Notes: generated by a model from the letters alone, not told the origin. A DNA stretch of 64,000 nucleotides from Gluconacetobacter johannae (GCF_014174305.1 NZ_JABEQH010000018.1:27816-91815); one strand, 5' to 3'; counted from the first letter of the stretch, positions 55,333-64,000 are shown. Translations and numbers: made by a program.

Positions 55333-57153
55333 ATGGATATCCGCAATATCGCCATCATCGCCCATGTCGACCATGGCAAAACCACGCTGGTGGACCAGCT
55401 TCTGAAACAGTCGGGCTCGTTCCGCGAGAACCAGCACGTGGCCGAGCGTGCGATGGACAGCAACGACCTGGAACGTGAGCGCGGCATCACGATCCTGGCC
55501 AAATGCACGTCGGTCGTCTGGAAGGACACCCGCATCAACATCATCGATACGCCGGGCCACGCCGATTTCGGCGGCGAGGTCGAGCGGATCCTGAGCATGG
55601 TCGACGGCGCGGTCGTGCTGGTCGACGCGGCCGAGGGCGCCCTGCCGCAGACCAAGTTCGTGGTCGGCAAGGCCCTGGCGCGCGGCCTGAAGCCGATCGT
55701 TGTCGTGAACAAGATCGACCGCGGCGACGCCCGCCCCGACGAGGTGCATAACGAGATCTTCGACCTGTTCGCCGCCCTGGGCGCGAATGACGAGCAGCTG
55801 GACTTCCCGATGCTCTACGCCTCGGGCCGCCAGGGCTGGGCGGATGAGGAACTGGAAGGCGCGCGCAAGGACCTGTCGCCGATGTTCGACCTGATCGTGC
55901 GGCATGTGCCGGCGCCGACGGTGGACAAGGACGCGCCCTTCGCCATGGTCGCGACCATCCTGGAAAACGACAACTTCCTGGGCCGCGTGCTGACCGGCCG
56001 GGTGGAGCAGGGCCGCGCGAAGGTGAACATGCCGGTGCGCGTGCTGCGCCCCGACGGGTCGGTCGTCGAGACCGGGCGCCTGACCAAGCTGCTGTCGTTC
56101 CGCGGCCTGGACCGGGTGCCGGTGGACGAGGCCGAGGCCGGGGACATCATCGCCGTCGCGGGTCTTTCCGAGGCCACGATCCCCGAGACCATCGCCTCGC
56201 CCGAGGTGACCGAGCCGCTGGCCTCGACCCCCGTCGATCCGCCGACCCTGTCGATGACCTTCCGCCTGAACGATGGCCCGCTGGGCGGCCGCGAGGGCAA
56301 GAAGGTGACATCGCGCCAGATCCGCGACCGCCTGTTCAAGGAAACCGAGGGCAACATCGCCATCCGCGTGACCGACAGCCCCGAGAGCGAGGCGTTCGAG
56401 GTGGCGGGCCGCGGGGAACTGCAGCTTGGCGTGCTGATCGAGCAGATGCGCCGCGAGGGCTTCGAACTGACGATCGGCCGCCCGCGCGTGCTGTTCCACA
56501 CCAACGAGGAAACCGGTGAGCGCGAGGAGCCGTTCGAGGAGGCCCTGATCGACGTGGACGAGCCCTATTCGGGCGTCGTGGTCGAGAAGATGGCCCTCCG
56601 CAAGGGCCTGATGCAGGACATGCAGCCGTCGGGCGGCGGCAAGGTGCGCCTGACCTTCCTGATCCCGTCGCGCGGCCTGATCGGCTATCACGGCGAATTC
56701 CTGACCGACACGCGCGGCACGGGCATCATGAACCGCCTGTTCGCGGGCTACCAGCCCTGGGCCGGGCCGATCGAGGGCCGCCGCAACGGGTCGCTGATCT
56801 CGTCGGAAGACGGGGCGACGACGCAGTATTCGCTGTACTCGTTGCAGGATCGCGGGACGCTGTTCGTCGATGCCGGCGAGAAGGTCTATGTCGGCATGAT
56901 TATCGGCGAACATTCGCGCGAGAACGACCTGGACGTGAACGCTGTCCGCGAAAAGAAGCTCACGAACATCCGCGCCGCCGGCAAGGATGAGGCGCTGCTG
57001 CTGACGCCGCCGCGCAAGATGAGCCTGGAGCAGGCGATCGCCTATATCGAGGACGATGAGCTGGTCGAGGTCACGCCGTCGGCGGTGCGTATCCGCAAGC
57101 GCTACCTCGACCCGCATGAGCGCAAGAAGCGCGGCAAGGGCGCGTCCAACTGA
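55333..57153 (+). CDS. typA: Ribosome-associated GTPase TypA/BipA
   Basis: 606 residues from the ATG at 55333. G1 IAHVDHGKTTLVDQLLKQSG, G2 region LERERGITILAK, G3 DTPGHADFGGEVERIL and G4 VVNKIDR. Then an EF-Tu-like beta barrel, EF-G-like domains (RGELQLGVLIEQMRREGFELTIGRP) and the BipA-specific C-terminus with RIRKRYLDPHERKK. It assists ribosome assembly and stress or cold translation. Confidence 0.98.
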   Translation: MDIRNIAIIAHVDHGKTTLVDQLLKQSGSFRENQHVAERAMDSNDLERERGITILAKCTSVVWKDTRINIIDTPGHADFGGEVERILSMVDGAVVLVDAAEGALPQTKFVVGKALARGLKPIVVVNKIDRGDARPDEVHNEIFDLFAALGANDEQLDFPMLYASGRQGWADEELEGARKDLSPMFDLIVRHVPAPTVDKDAPFAMVATILENDNFLGRVLTGRVEQGRAKVNMPVRVLRPDGSVVETGRLTKLLSFRGLDRVPVDEAEAGDIIAVAGLSEATIPETIASPEVTEPLASTPVDPPTLSMTFRLNDGPLGGREGKKVTSRQIRDRLFKETEGNIAIRVTDSPESEAFEVAGRGELQLGVLIEQMRREGFELTIGRPRVLFHTNEETGEREEPFEEALIDVDEPYSGVVVEKMALRKGLMQDMQPSGGGKVRLTFLIPSRGLIGYHGEFLTDTRGTGIMNRLFAGYQPWAGPIEGRRNGSLISSEDGATTQYSLYSLQDRGTLFVDAGEKVYVGMIIGEHSRENDLDVNAVREKKLTNIRAAGKDEALLLTPPRKMSLEQAIAYIEDDELVEVTPSAVRIRKRYLDPHERKKRGKGASN

Positions 57154-57423
57154 TCGCCAGGGCCGGGTGGTCCGCCAGGACGGCGGGCCACCCGGCCAGA
57201 CATCATTCGTAATGTTTCAGAAATTGCGATTGCGTTGCAATTAAGGCACTACAAGTTAGACTGGCCTTAGATTTACGTATTTTAATGCGAGACGCACATG
57301 GTCCGGCATGCTAGCAAAAGCACGCCAGACCGTGTGCGGCATCATGCTTCCTCGAATCGGGGGGCGTCTCCGGGCATCGGTCTATAGGCATTGGGATGAC
57401 GTCCTGATTTCTGGAGAGATTCT
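57154..57423 (+). promoter_or_regulatory. AT-richer 5' region of the small secreted protein gene
   Basis: 270 bp with no coding signal. 57215-57290 is unusually AT-rich for this window (TTGCAATTAAGG, TTAGATTTACGTATTTTAATG), so a promoter and a leader of 100 bp or more are plausible. GGAGAG lies 8 nt before the ATG at 57424. Exact -35/-10 boxes cannot be fixed by eye. Confidence 0.35.
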
Positions 57424-57663
57424 ATGATCGTTTCGACTCGTCGGTTCCTGGCCGCCCTTTCGACTGTTGCCCTGATGGGCGCAGCCGTTCCGGCGATCGC
57501 GCAGGAGGCCCCTGCTGCTCCGGCTGCCCCCGCTGCTCCGGCCGCGCCCGAGGCCGCTGCCCCCGCCGCCCCGACCGCTCCGGCCGCCCCCACCGAGGCG
57601 CCGAAGGCGAAGAAGCATCACAACAAGCACCACAAGAAGACCACGCCGCCGGCCGCCAACTGA
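57424..57663 (+). CDS. Small secreted Ala/Pro-rich protein with His/Lys tail (acid-shock-protein-like)
   Basis: 79 residues. Signal peptide RRFLAALSTVALMGAAVPAIAQ, then repeated AAP units (APAAPAAPAAPAAPEAAAP), and a basic His-rich end PKAKKHHNKHHKKTTPP. No domain is recognised. The composition, with leader, Ala/Pro/Thr-rich body and Lys/His clusters, resembles the enterobacterial acid-shock protein Asr, a periplasmic protein thought to buffer acid. In an acid-producing bacterium this is an attractive but unproven reading. It has its own terminator. Confidence 0.75.
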   Translation: MIVSTRRFLAALSTVALMGAAVPAIAQEAPAAPAAPAAPAAPEAAAPAAPTAPAAPTEAPKAKKHHNKHHKKTTPPAAN

Positions 57664-57710
57664 TCGGTCGCCGATGACGGCCGGCCAGGATTTCGGTCCC
57701 GGCCGGTACG

Positions 57711-57752
57711 AAAAAGGGCGGAGACGGGGTAACCCGCCTCCGCCCTTTTTTT
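57711..57752. terminator. Bidirectional terminator between the small secreted gene and dadA
   Basis: AAAAAGGGCGGAGACGGG-GTAA-CCCGCCTCCGCCCTTTTTTT: a 13-bp stem with one mismatch, flanked by A and T runs; it can serve both convergent genes. Confidence 0.93.
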
Positions 57753-57756
57753 GTGC

Positions 57757-59013
57757 CTACGACGCGTACCGGTCGATCGACAGGTCCAGATGCGGGATGT
57801 TGGGTCGCCGGCCGGCGATCAGGTCGGCCAGCAGCCGGCCCGAGCCGCAGGCCATGGTCCAGCCCAGGGTCCCGTGCCCGGTATTGAGCCACAGGTTGCC
57901 GAAGCGGCCGGACGGGCCGACGATCGGCGTGCCGTCGGGTGTGTTCGGCCGCAGGCCGGTCCAGTAGGTGGCGCGCGACAGGTCGCCGCCGCCGAACAGT
58001 TCCGAGAAGGAAAGTTCCAGCGTCTGGCGCCGGTCGGGGCTGAGCCGCAGGTCGTAGCCGGTCAGTTCGGCGGTGCCGCCGATGCGGATCCGCTCGCCCA
58101 GCCGCGTGATCGCCACCTTGTAGGTCTCGTCATTCACCGTCGAGACCGGGGCGCGGCTTTCATCGGTCAGCGGCACGGTCAGGGAATAGCCCTTCACCGG
58201 ATAGACTGGCATGCGGATGCCCAGCGGCCGCAGCAGCAGCGGCGAATAGCTGCCCAGCGCCAGCACGTAGGCGTCGCCGGTGATCCGCCCGGCCGTGGTC
58301 CGCACGCCCAGGATCTCGGTCGCGCCGGGTTCCAGGGCCTCGATGGATGTCTCGTAGCGGAAGGTGACGCCCAGTTCCTCGGCCTTCTGCGCCAGGCGCT
58401 GGGTGAACATGTGGGCGTCGCCCGATTCGTCGCCGGGCAGGAACAGCCCGCCCTTCAGCAGATGCCGCGCCTGCGCCAGGCCGGGTTCGCGCGCAATGAT
58501 GCGTTCGACATCCAGCAAGTCGTGCGGCACGCCGCTTTCGGCCAGCAGGCGCATGTCGTCCTGGGCGTGCGCGACCTGTTCGTCGGTGCGGAACAGCTGG
58601 ATCAGCCCGCGCTGGCGGTCGTTGTAGGTGATGCCGGTTTCGTCGCGCAGCGCGGTCAGGCAGTCGCGGCTGTATTCCGCGATCCGCAGCATCCGGGTCT
58701 TGTTGATGTCGTAGGCATGTTCGTTGCAGTTCAGCAGAAGCTGGGTCATCCAGCGGAACATCGCGAAATCGACGCGCGGGCGGATGACCAGCGGGCTGTG
58801 CTTCTTCAGCATCCAGCCCAGCGCCTTGCGGGGCAGGCCGGGCATCGCCCAGGGCGTGGAATAGCCTGGCGAGACCTGTCCGGCATTGGCGAACGAGGTT
58901 TCCATCGCCGCCGCCGGCTGGCGGTCGATCACCTCGACCTCATGACCCAGTTTCGCCAGATACCAGGCCGAGGTCACGCCGATGACGCCCGCCCCCAGAA
59001 CGATGACCTTCAC
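57757..59013 (-). CDS. dadA: D-amino-acid dehydrogenase small subunit (DadA)
   Basis: 418 residues from a GTG at 59013, preceded by AAAGGA and overlapping the alr stop (GTGA). N-terminal FAD site KVIVLGAGVIGVTSAWYLAKLGHEVEVIDR, then SFANAGQVSPGYSTPWAMPGLP, DRQRGLIQLFRT and the C-terminal TGLRPNTPDGTPIVGPS and NTGHGTLGWTMACGSGRLLADLI. It oxidises D-alanine and other D-amino acids to keto acids, feeding the respiratory chain. Coupling with alanine racemase gives a complete L-alanine to pyruvate route. Confidence 0.96.
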   Translation of the reverse strand: MKVIVLGAGVIGVTSAWYLAKLGHEVEVIDRQPAAAMETSFANAGQVSPGYSTPWAMPGLPRKALGWMLKKHSPLVIRPRVDFAMFRWMTQLLLNCNEHAYDINKTRMLRIAEYSRDCLTALRDETGITYNDRQRGLIQLFRTDEQVAHAQDDMRLLAESGVPHDLLDVERIIAREPGLAQARHLLKGGLFLPGDESGDAHMFTQRLAQKAEELGVTFRYETSIEALEPGATEILGVRTTAGRITGDAYVLALGSYSPLLLRPLGIRMPVYPVKGYSLTVPLTDESRAPVSTVNDETYKVAITRLGERIRIGGTAELTGYDLRLSPDRRQTLELSFSELFGGGDLSRATYWTGLRPNTPDGTPIVGPSGRFGNLWLNTGHGTLGWTMACGSGRLLADLIAGRRPNIPHLDLSIDRYAS

Positions 59014-60194
59014 GCGCTTGATCCTTTCTGCATGTCGTCGATGACCGCATCGTCGGTGACATGGGCGCGGTGGTAGCGCGCGCCCAGGCCGGTCAGGAGT
59101 TCGTAGCCGATGGTCCCGGCGGCGGCGGCGACGGTATCCAGCGGATTGTGCGGGCCGATCAGGTCCAGCGCGGTCCCGGCGTCCAGCGGGCCGTCCCCCA
59201 GGTCGGTCACGTCCACCGCCAGGCAATCCATGGAAATCCGCCCGATGACCGGCAGCTTCACCTCCGGGCGGCCGGGCAGGATGGCGATGCCGCGCCCGCC
59301 CAGCACGCGGGGGAATCCGTCGCCATAGCCCACGGCCAGGGTCGCGACATGGCTGGGCCGGTCGGCGATGAAGGCCGCGCCGTAGCCCACCGCCGTGCCG
59401 GGGCCGATCCATCGCGTCTGCACGACGCGGGCCTGGAGGCGCACCACCGGGCGCATCGGGTTGGGGTGGCCCGGCGTCGGGTTGATGCCGTACAGCGCCG
59501 CCCCCGGACGGACCATGTCGAACCGCCAGTCCGGCCCCAGGAACAGGCCCGACGACGCGGCCAGGCTGGCCGGGGCGCGGGGCAGGCGCGCGCGCAGCCG
59601 CAGGAAGGCCGTGCGCTGGGCCAGGTTGGCGGGGTGCGCGGGGTCGTCGGCGCAGGCCAGGTGGCTCATGACCAGCAGGGGGACGATGCCGGCCAGGGGG
59701 GCGGCCCGCGCCATCAGCATGTCCACATCGCCGTCCGACAGGCCGAAGCGCGACATGCCGCTATCGACCTGCAAAGCGGCGGGCAGGGGGGTGTCCAGCC
59801 GGCGCGCCAGCTCCTGCCACCGGGCGATCTGATCCATGCTGTTCAGGACCGGCGCCAGCCCCAGCCCGTGCAGGTCGGCCTCGGTCCCCGGCATGGCGCC
59901 GTTCAGGACGAAGATGGTGCTGTCGGCCCCGAGCAGCGGACGGATGGCGGCCCCTTCGGCCAGATGCGCGACGAAGAAGACGCGGCAGCCGGCGGCGGCC
60001 AGCACCGGGACGATCCGGTCGGCGCCCAGCCCGTAGGCATCGGCCTTGACCGCCGCGGCGCAGGTCGTGCCCGGCCCGACCCGATCGTGCAGCAGCCGGT
60101 AATTCGCGGCGACGGCGCCCAGGTCGATGGTCAGCAGGCCACCGGCCCACGCGGCGGGCGGATCGGGGCGGTACTGTCGCGCACTGGGATGCAT
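59010..60194 (-). CDS. alr: Alanine racemase
   Basis: 394 residues. PLP-binding Lys50 in AAAVKADAYGLGADR; the second catalytic Tyr in GTAVGYGAAF; SHLACADDP, FDMVRPGAALYGINPTPG, VGYGDGFPRVLGG and GRISMDCLAVDVTDLG are conserved. It interconverts L- and D-alanine for peptidoglycan and for catabolism by DadA. Being upstream of and overlapping dadA suggests the catabolic DadX role, though no second racemase gene can be seen from this window. Confidence 0.95.
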   Translation of the reverse strand: MHPSARQYRPDPPAAWAGGLLTIDLGAVAANYRLLHDRVGPGTTCAAAVKADAYGLGADRIVPVLAAAGCRVFFVAHLAEGAAIRPLLGADSTIFVLNGAMPGTEADLHGLGLAPVLNSMDQIARWQELARRLDTPLPAALQVDSGMSRFGLSDGDVDMLMARAAPLAGIVPLLVMSHLACADDPAHPANLAQRTAFLRLRARLPRAPASLAASSGLFLGPDWRFDMVRPGAALYGINPTPGHPNPMRPVVRLQARVVQTRWIGPGTAVGYGAAFIADRPSHVATLAVGYGDGFPRVLGGRGIAILPGRPEVKLPVIGRISMDCLAVDVTDLGDGPLDAGTALDLIGPHNPLDTVAAAAGTIGYELLTGLGARYHRAHVTDDAVIDDMQKGSSA

Positions 60195-60304
60195 CGCGGC
60201 CTCCGAAAGGGAGAGGGCGCCATGCTATAACAGGAGCGCGAGGCGACGCCACCCCGCAGGGACGATCCGGATACAGAACGAGCCCGCATGCCGGGTTGGA
60301 GTCC

Positions 60305-61330
60305 TTACGCCCGGTCGGGCACGCCCTTGCTGGTGGAATATTCGAAATGCAGCGCGGTGTCGGGCCGCACGATCGGGTGGATCGCATGGGCGGCCATCGC
60401 GCCCTCGCTGAAGCCTTGCAGGATCAGCTTCAGCTTGCCGGGATAGGTCGCCACGTCGCCCACGGCGAACACGCCCGGCAGGCTGGTTTCGCAGGTCGAG
60501 GGCACGACGGGGATGGTGCTGCGTACGGAATCCATCCCCCATTGCGCGATGGGGCCGAGGTCGGTCGACAGGCCGAAGAACGGCAGCAGGCGGTTGCCCG
60601 GCAGGATGCGGGTGTCGCCGTCCAGGGTCGCGACTTCCACCCCCTCCAGCGCGCCGTCGGCGCCGTGCAGGCCGTGCAACTGGTAGGGAACGACCTTTTC
60701 GATCAGGCCGGCGGCCACGGCCTCGTCCAGTTGGCGCAGGCTTTCGGGGGCGGCGCGGAAGCGGTCGCGGCGGTGTACCAGCCAGATCTTCTCGGCGATG
60801 TCCTTCAGCGACAGCGCCCAGTCGATGGCGGAATCGCCGCCGCCGGCGATCACGATGCGCGCGCCGGCGAAATCGGCGCGGCGGCGCACGTAATACTGGA
60901 CCGCGCCCGTGGCCTCGAACCCGTCCAGCCCGGCCAGCGGCGGGCGGTTGGGGCCGAATGCCCCGGCCCCGGCGGCGACGATGACGGCGCGGGCGCGGAT
61001 GGTGTCGCCGCGATCGGTGCCCAGCACGAAATCGCCCCGGTGGCCGGTCAGGCGCTCCACCCGCCGGCCCAGCAGGCGCGGCACGTCGAAGGGGGCGATC
61101 TGCCGGTCCAGCGCCTCGACCAGGGCCGCGCCCTCGATCGCCGGATGGGCGGGAATATCGTAGATCGGCTTTTCGGGATACAGGGCGGCGCACTGGCCCC
61201 CGACCTCGTCCAGGGCGTCCAGCAGCACGCAGTTCAGCTTCAGCATGCCGCATTCGAACGCCGCGAACAGGCCGGCGGGGCCGGCGCCGATGATGGCGAC
61301 ATCGGTCGAAAGGGAGGGGGCGTCCGTCAT
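60305..61330 (-). CDS. Ferredoxin/flavodoxin-NADP+ reductase (thioredoxin-reductase-like fold)
   Basis: 341 residues. FAD motif DVAIIGAGPAGLFAAFECGML, DEVGGQCAALYPEKPIYDIPA, NADPH motif IVIAGGGDSAIDWALSL and the C-terminal GVFAVGDVATYPGKLKLILQGFSEGAMAAH. The redox CxxC of thioredoxin reductases is absent, which places it in the TrxR-like FNR group. It supplies or withdraws electrons from ferredoxin or flavodoxin. Monocistronic and divergent from tsaE. Confidence 0.93.
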   Translation of the reverse strand: MTDAPSLSTDVAIIGAGPAGLFAAFECGMLKLNCVLLDALDEVGGQCAALYPEKPIYDIPAHPAIEGAALVEALDRQIAPFDVPRLLGRRVERLTGHRGDFVLGTDRGDTIRARAVIVAAGAGAFGPNRPPLAGLDGFEATGAVQYYVRRRADFAGARIVIAGGGDSAIDWALSLKDIAEKIWLVHRRDRFRAAPESLRQLDEAVAAGLIEKVVPYQLHGLHGADGALEGVEVATLDGDTRILPGNRLLPFFGLSTDLGPIAQWGMDSVRSTIPVVPSTCETSLPGVFAVGDVATYPGKLKLILQGFSEGAMAAHAIHPIVRPDTALHFEYSTSKGVPDRA

Positions 61331-61446
61331 GGTCGAAATCCGTATTCCTGGGCGGGTCGATACTGGGCAAGGGTTGTGCGGCCTGCGCGGGCCGAGCGCA
61401 AGCGTGGCCCTTGTGCGGGCGGTGGCCCCGCGCGCAGAATGGCCGC

Positions 61447-61932
61447 ATGGAATCGCTTGTCGTCATGTTGCCCGACCAGGGGGCGACCGAGGATCTGGCG
61501 CGCGCCGTCGCCGGGGCGTCCGTGGCCGGGGACGCCATCCTGCTGTCGGGGGTGCTGGGCGCGGGCAAGACCGTGTTTTCCCGCGCCTTCCTGCGCGCCG
61601 CCTGCGATGATGCGGACATGGAGGTGCCCAGCCCGTCCTATACGCTGGTGCAGGCCTACGACGCGCCGTCCGGCACCATTTCGCATTTCGACCTCTGGCG
61701 CCTTGACGGCCCCGACGCGCTGCACGAACTGGGCTGGGACGATGCCTGCGAGGGGATCGTGCTGGTGGAATGGCCCGATCGGCTGGCGGAACTGACCCCT
61801 CCGGACGCCCTGCGGATCGAGATGCGGGTCATGGACGATGGCGGGCGGCAGGCGGTGCTGGAAGGCTGGGACGGCCGTCCCGTGATGGCGGCGCTGGCGG
61901 CGGACCGAGGCGAAAGGAGTCAAGGCGGATGA
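61447..61932 (+). CDS. tsaE: tRNA threonylcarbamoyladenosine biosynthesis ATPase TsaE
   Basis: 161 residues from the ATG at 61447. P-loop LLSGVLGAGKTVFSRAFLRA, then VPSPSYTLVQAYDA and ISHFDLWRLDGPDALHELGWDDA followed by LVEWPDRL are TsaE hallmarks. It drives the t6A37 tRNA modification complex. The stop overlaps the next gene (ATGA). Confidence 0.96.
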   Translation: MESLVVMLPDQGATEDLARAVAGASVAGDAILLSGVLGAGKTVFSRAFLRAACDDADMEVPSPSYTLVQAYDAPSGTISHFDLWRLDGPDALHELGWDDACEGIVLVEWPDRLAELTPPDALRIEMRVMDDGGRQAVLEGWDGRPVMAALAADRGERSQGG

Positions 61933-62699
61933 GCGTGCCCGTACCCGACCGCGCCATGGTCTTCGCCGCCGGGGTGGGTGGCCGGATGCGTCCGCTGACC
62001 GAGAATACGGCCAAGCCGCTGCTGCTGGTCGATGGGCGCAGCATTTTAGACCATGTGCTGGACCGGCTGGACAACGCGGGCGTGCGCGACGTCGTGGTCA
62101 ATGCGTTCTGGCAGGCCGACCGCGTGGCGGCGGTGCTGGACGCCCGCGCGGCCGCCGGGTCCGGTCCGCGCGCCGCGATCCGGCGCGAGGACGCGTTGCT
62201 GGAAACCGGGGGCAGCGCCGCCGCCGCGCTGCGCGACGGGGATCTGGGCCCCGATCCGTTTTTCCTGCTGAACGGCGATTCGCTGTGGTTGAACGGCCCG
62301 GTTCCTGCCTTGCGGCGGCTGGCGGCGGCCTTCGATCCGGCACGGATGGACGCGCTGCTGCTGCTGGCGGGGGTGACCCGCGCGGTGGGCGAGGTCGGGC
62401 GTGGGGATTTCACGCTGGACTCCGCCGGCATCCTGCGCCGGCCGGCCGAAGGGGCGTTGACGCCCTATGTGTTCGCGGGCGTGCAGATCGCAACGCCGGC
62501 CCTGTTCGCGGATGCGCCGGCGGGGGGCTTCAACATGAACGCGCTGTGGGACCGGGCGATCGGGCGGGGGCGGCTGGCCGGCATCGTGCATGACGGGCTG
62601 TGGTGCCACCTGTCCCGCCCGCAGGACCTGGAGGCCGCGTCGCACGCCCTGCGCGCCGCGCGCGACCCGGACGCGGCGAACGGGGATGCGATCGTATGA
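61929..62699 (+). CDS. murU: MurU-like nucleotidyltransferase
   Basis: 256 residues. Sugar-1-phosphate nucleotidyltransferase fold: AMVFAAGVGGRMRPLTENTAKPLLLVDGRSILDHVLDRL, LLNGDSLWLNGP and GGFNMNALWDRAI. In alphaproteobacteria this position belongs to MurU, N-acetylmuramate-1-phosphate uridylyltransferase in peptidoglycan recycling. Its usual partner kinase AmgK, normally between tsaE and murU, is absent here. The function is inferred from family and synteny. Confidence 0.82.
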   Translation: MSVPVPDRAMVFAAGVGGRMRPLTENTAKPLLLVDGRSILDHVLDRLDNAGVRDVVVNAFWQADRVAAVLDARAAAGSGPRAAIRREDALLETGGSAAAALRDGDLGPDPFFLLNGDSLWLNGPVPALRRLAAAFDPARMDALLLLAGVTRAVGEVGRGDFTLDSAGILRRPAEGALTPYVFAGVQIATPALFADAPAGGFNMNALWDRAIGRGRLAGIVHDGLWCHLSRPQDLEAASHALRAARDPDAANGDAIV

Positions 62700-64000
62700 C
62701 CCGTGCGGTCACGATCCCGCCTCATGTCCCGTTTCTGGATCAGGTCGCGGCCCGCTGGATGGCCGAGGTGGGGGACGACCCGCAGCGCACCGGGCTGGGG
62801 CTGATCCTGCTGCCGAGCCGTCGGGCCGCCCGTGCGTTGACCGAGGCTTTCCTGCGCCGCAGCGACGGGCGCGCCCTGCTGCTGCCGCGCATCGCCGCGA
62901 TCGGCGCGCTGGATGAGGCCGGGCTGGCGCTGTCGGGGCTGGAGGCCCTGGATCTGCCGCCGCCGGTCGAGCCGCTGCGCCGCCTGACCACCCTGACGTG
63001 GCTGATCCTGCAAGTGGGCCATGCGTTCGGCGACGTGCGGACGGTGGACCAGGCCTGGCCGCTGGCCGAGGCGCTGGCCGCGCTGATGGACGAAGCCGAG
63101 TGGGCGGAATGCGACCTGGCCGAGCGCCTGCCGGCGGCGGCCGAGGGCGATTTCGCCGAACATTGGCAACGGACGCTGGAATTCCTGTCCATCGTCACCG
63201 ACGTCTGGCCGGCCTGGCTGGCGGAACAGGGGGTGATGAACCCGGTCGCGCGCCAGGTGGCGCTGCTGCACGGGCAGGCGCGGCGGTGGCGCGCCGACCC
63301 CCTGCCGGCGGACGAACGGGTGTGGGCCGTGGGCTTCGCCGACGCCATGCCCTCCACCGCTGCGATGCTCGGCGCGGTGCTGGACATGCCGGCGGGGCGG
63401 CTGGTGCTGCCCTGGGTCGATCTGTCGCTGGACGACGCGGTGTGGTCGGCCCTGCCGGACGGACATCCGCAGGCCGGTACGGCGCGGTTGCTGGCCGATC
63501 TGGGGCAGGATCGTGCGGCCCTGGGGGTATGGGACGACTCGCCGGGCGGCGGCGCGCCGGAGTGTCCGGCGGGGCGGGGGGGCATGCTGGGCCGCGCGCT
63601 GCTGCCGGCGGCGGCATTGGGCGCGTGGCTGCACGACCCGGCGCCCGTGGACCTGATCGGCCTGTCGATCCTGCGCGCCGCCGACCAGCAGGAGGAAGCG
63701 GCGGCCATCGCGCTGGTGCTGCGTCAGGCGATCGCCGTGCCCGGCCGGCGCGCGGCGCTGGTGACGCCGGACCGCGGGCTGGCCGGGCGCGTGGCGGTCG
63801 AACTGGCGCGCTGGGGCGTGGTGGCCGACGACAGCGCGGGCGAACCGCTGGGCGCGACCCCGCAGGCGGCGTTCCTGCGCCTGGTCGTGCGGGCGGTCAC
63901 CGCCGGCCTGTCGCCGGTGGCGCTGCTGTCGCTGCTGAAGCACCCGCAGGGGGCGTGCGGCCTGTCGCCGGGGGCCTGCCGCGCCTCGGCCCGGCTGCTG
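62696..64000 (+). CDS. addB: Double-strand break repair protein AddB (partial, 3' end outside window)
   Basis: 435 codons visible from an ATG overlapping the murU stop (ATGA). The N-terminus has VPFLDQVAARWMAEVGDDPQRTGLGLILLPSRRAARALTEAFL, the AddB start, and LLPRIAAIGALDEAG. It continues as an inactivated helicase-like region; the C-terminal nuclease and Fe-S cluster Cys lie beyond the window. AddAB processes DNA ends for recombination; addA is expected next. Confidence 0.93.
   Translation, partial: MTRAVTIPPHVPFLDQVAARWMAEVGDDPQRTGLGLILLPSRRAARALTEAFLRRSDGRALLLPRIAAIGALDEAGLALSGLEALDLPPPVEPLRRLTTLTWLILQVGHAFGDVRTVDQAWPLAEALAALMDEAEWAECDLAERLPAAAEGDFAEHWQRTLEFLSIVTDVWPAWLAEQGVMNPVARQVALLHGQARRWRADPLPADERVWAVGFADAMPSTAAMLGAVLDMPAGRLVLPWVDLSLDDAVWSALPDGHPQAGTARLLADLGQDRAALGVWDDSPGGGAPECPAGRGGMLGRALLPAAALGAWLHDPAPVDLIGLSILRAADQQEEAAAIALVLRQAIAVPGRRAALVTPDRGLAGRVAVELARWGVVADDSAGEPLGATPQAAFLRLVVRAVTAGLSPVALLSLLKHPQGACGLSPGACRASARLL

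Noticed and set aside
60305..61330. Thioredoxin reductase
   Set aside because: The CxxC redox motif after the NADPH domain start is missing and GGQCAALYPEKPIYDIP fits the TrxR-like ferredoxin-NADP reductase group.

Overview
The window is a high-GC (roughly two-thirds G+C by eye) alphaproteobacterial chromosome segment. The following point to an acetic acid bacterium (Acetobacteraceae), most like a Gluconacetobacter or close relative: a fused bcsAB with bcsC and bcsD (the crystalline-cellulose operon type), an F1-only ATP synthase operon, GcrA, a GTTC-N7-GTTC LexA operator before imuA-imuB-dnaE2, and a gluconate 5-dehydrogenase-like SDR beside a LacI regulator. The exact species is an inference. 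No CRISPR array, transposase gene, prophage or rRNA was seen.

Layout. 1-8.6 kb: cellulose operon (3' part of bcsAB, bcsC, bcsD) followed by an SGNH hydrolase. 8.6-16.5 kb: a decayed aminotransferase-like fragment, a royal-jelly/yellow-type beta-propeller protein, an ABC-F ATPase, a methyl-accepting chemotaxis protein, and a catalase-like/cytochrome b561/DUF202 set. 16.5-19.3 kb: a PotD-like periplasmic binding protein overlapping a HAMP-GGDEF diguanylate cyclase. This resembles the polyamine-sensing NspS/MbaA pair and could feed c-di-GMP to the PilZ domain of BcsA. 19.3-23.5 kb: TauE/SafE exporter, OmpR-type two-component system and an SDR. 23.6-29.3 kb: SOS mutasome operon imuA-imuB-dnaE2 with a LexA box, interrupted by a 176-bp inverted-repeat element. 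29.3-35.3 kb: class A beta-lactamase, then a crotonase, class III CoA-transferase, MFS transporter (frameshifted at its 3' end), GntR regulator and hexapeptide protein, reminiscent of a carnitine/aryl-CoA pathway.

35.3-41.3 kb: two orphan small proline-rich ORFs, tRNA-Thr, pqiABC lipid-transport operon, secE-nusG, tRNA-Trp and tRNA-Gly. 41.4-45 kb: DHA2 drug exporter, gluconate 5-dehydrogenase-like SDR and its divergent LacI regulator. 45-50.1 kb: atpHAGDC. 50.2-57.2 kb: queF, rnd, gcrA, a bactofilin, a PfkB/adenosine kinase, an ABC-ATPase remnant and typA/bipA. 57.4-64 kb: a small secreted Ala/Pro/His/Lys-rich protein, dadA-alr for D-alanine metabolism, a ferredoxin/flavodoxin-NADP reductase, then tsaE, a MurU-like nucleotidyltransferase and the 5' part of addB.

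At least seven intergenic gaps carry combinations of the same small palindromic modules, a lineage-specific dispersed repeat. Many genes overlap by 4 bp (ATGA or GTGA), showing tight operons.
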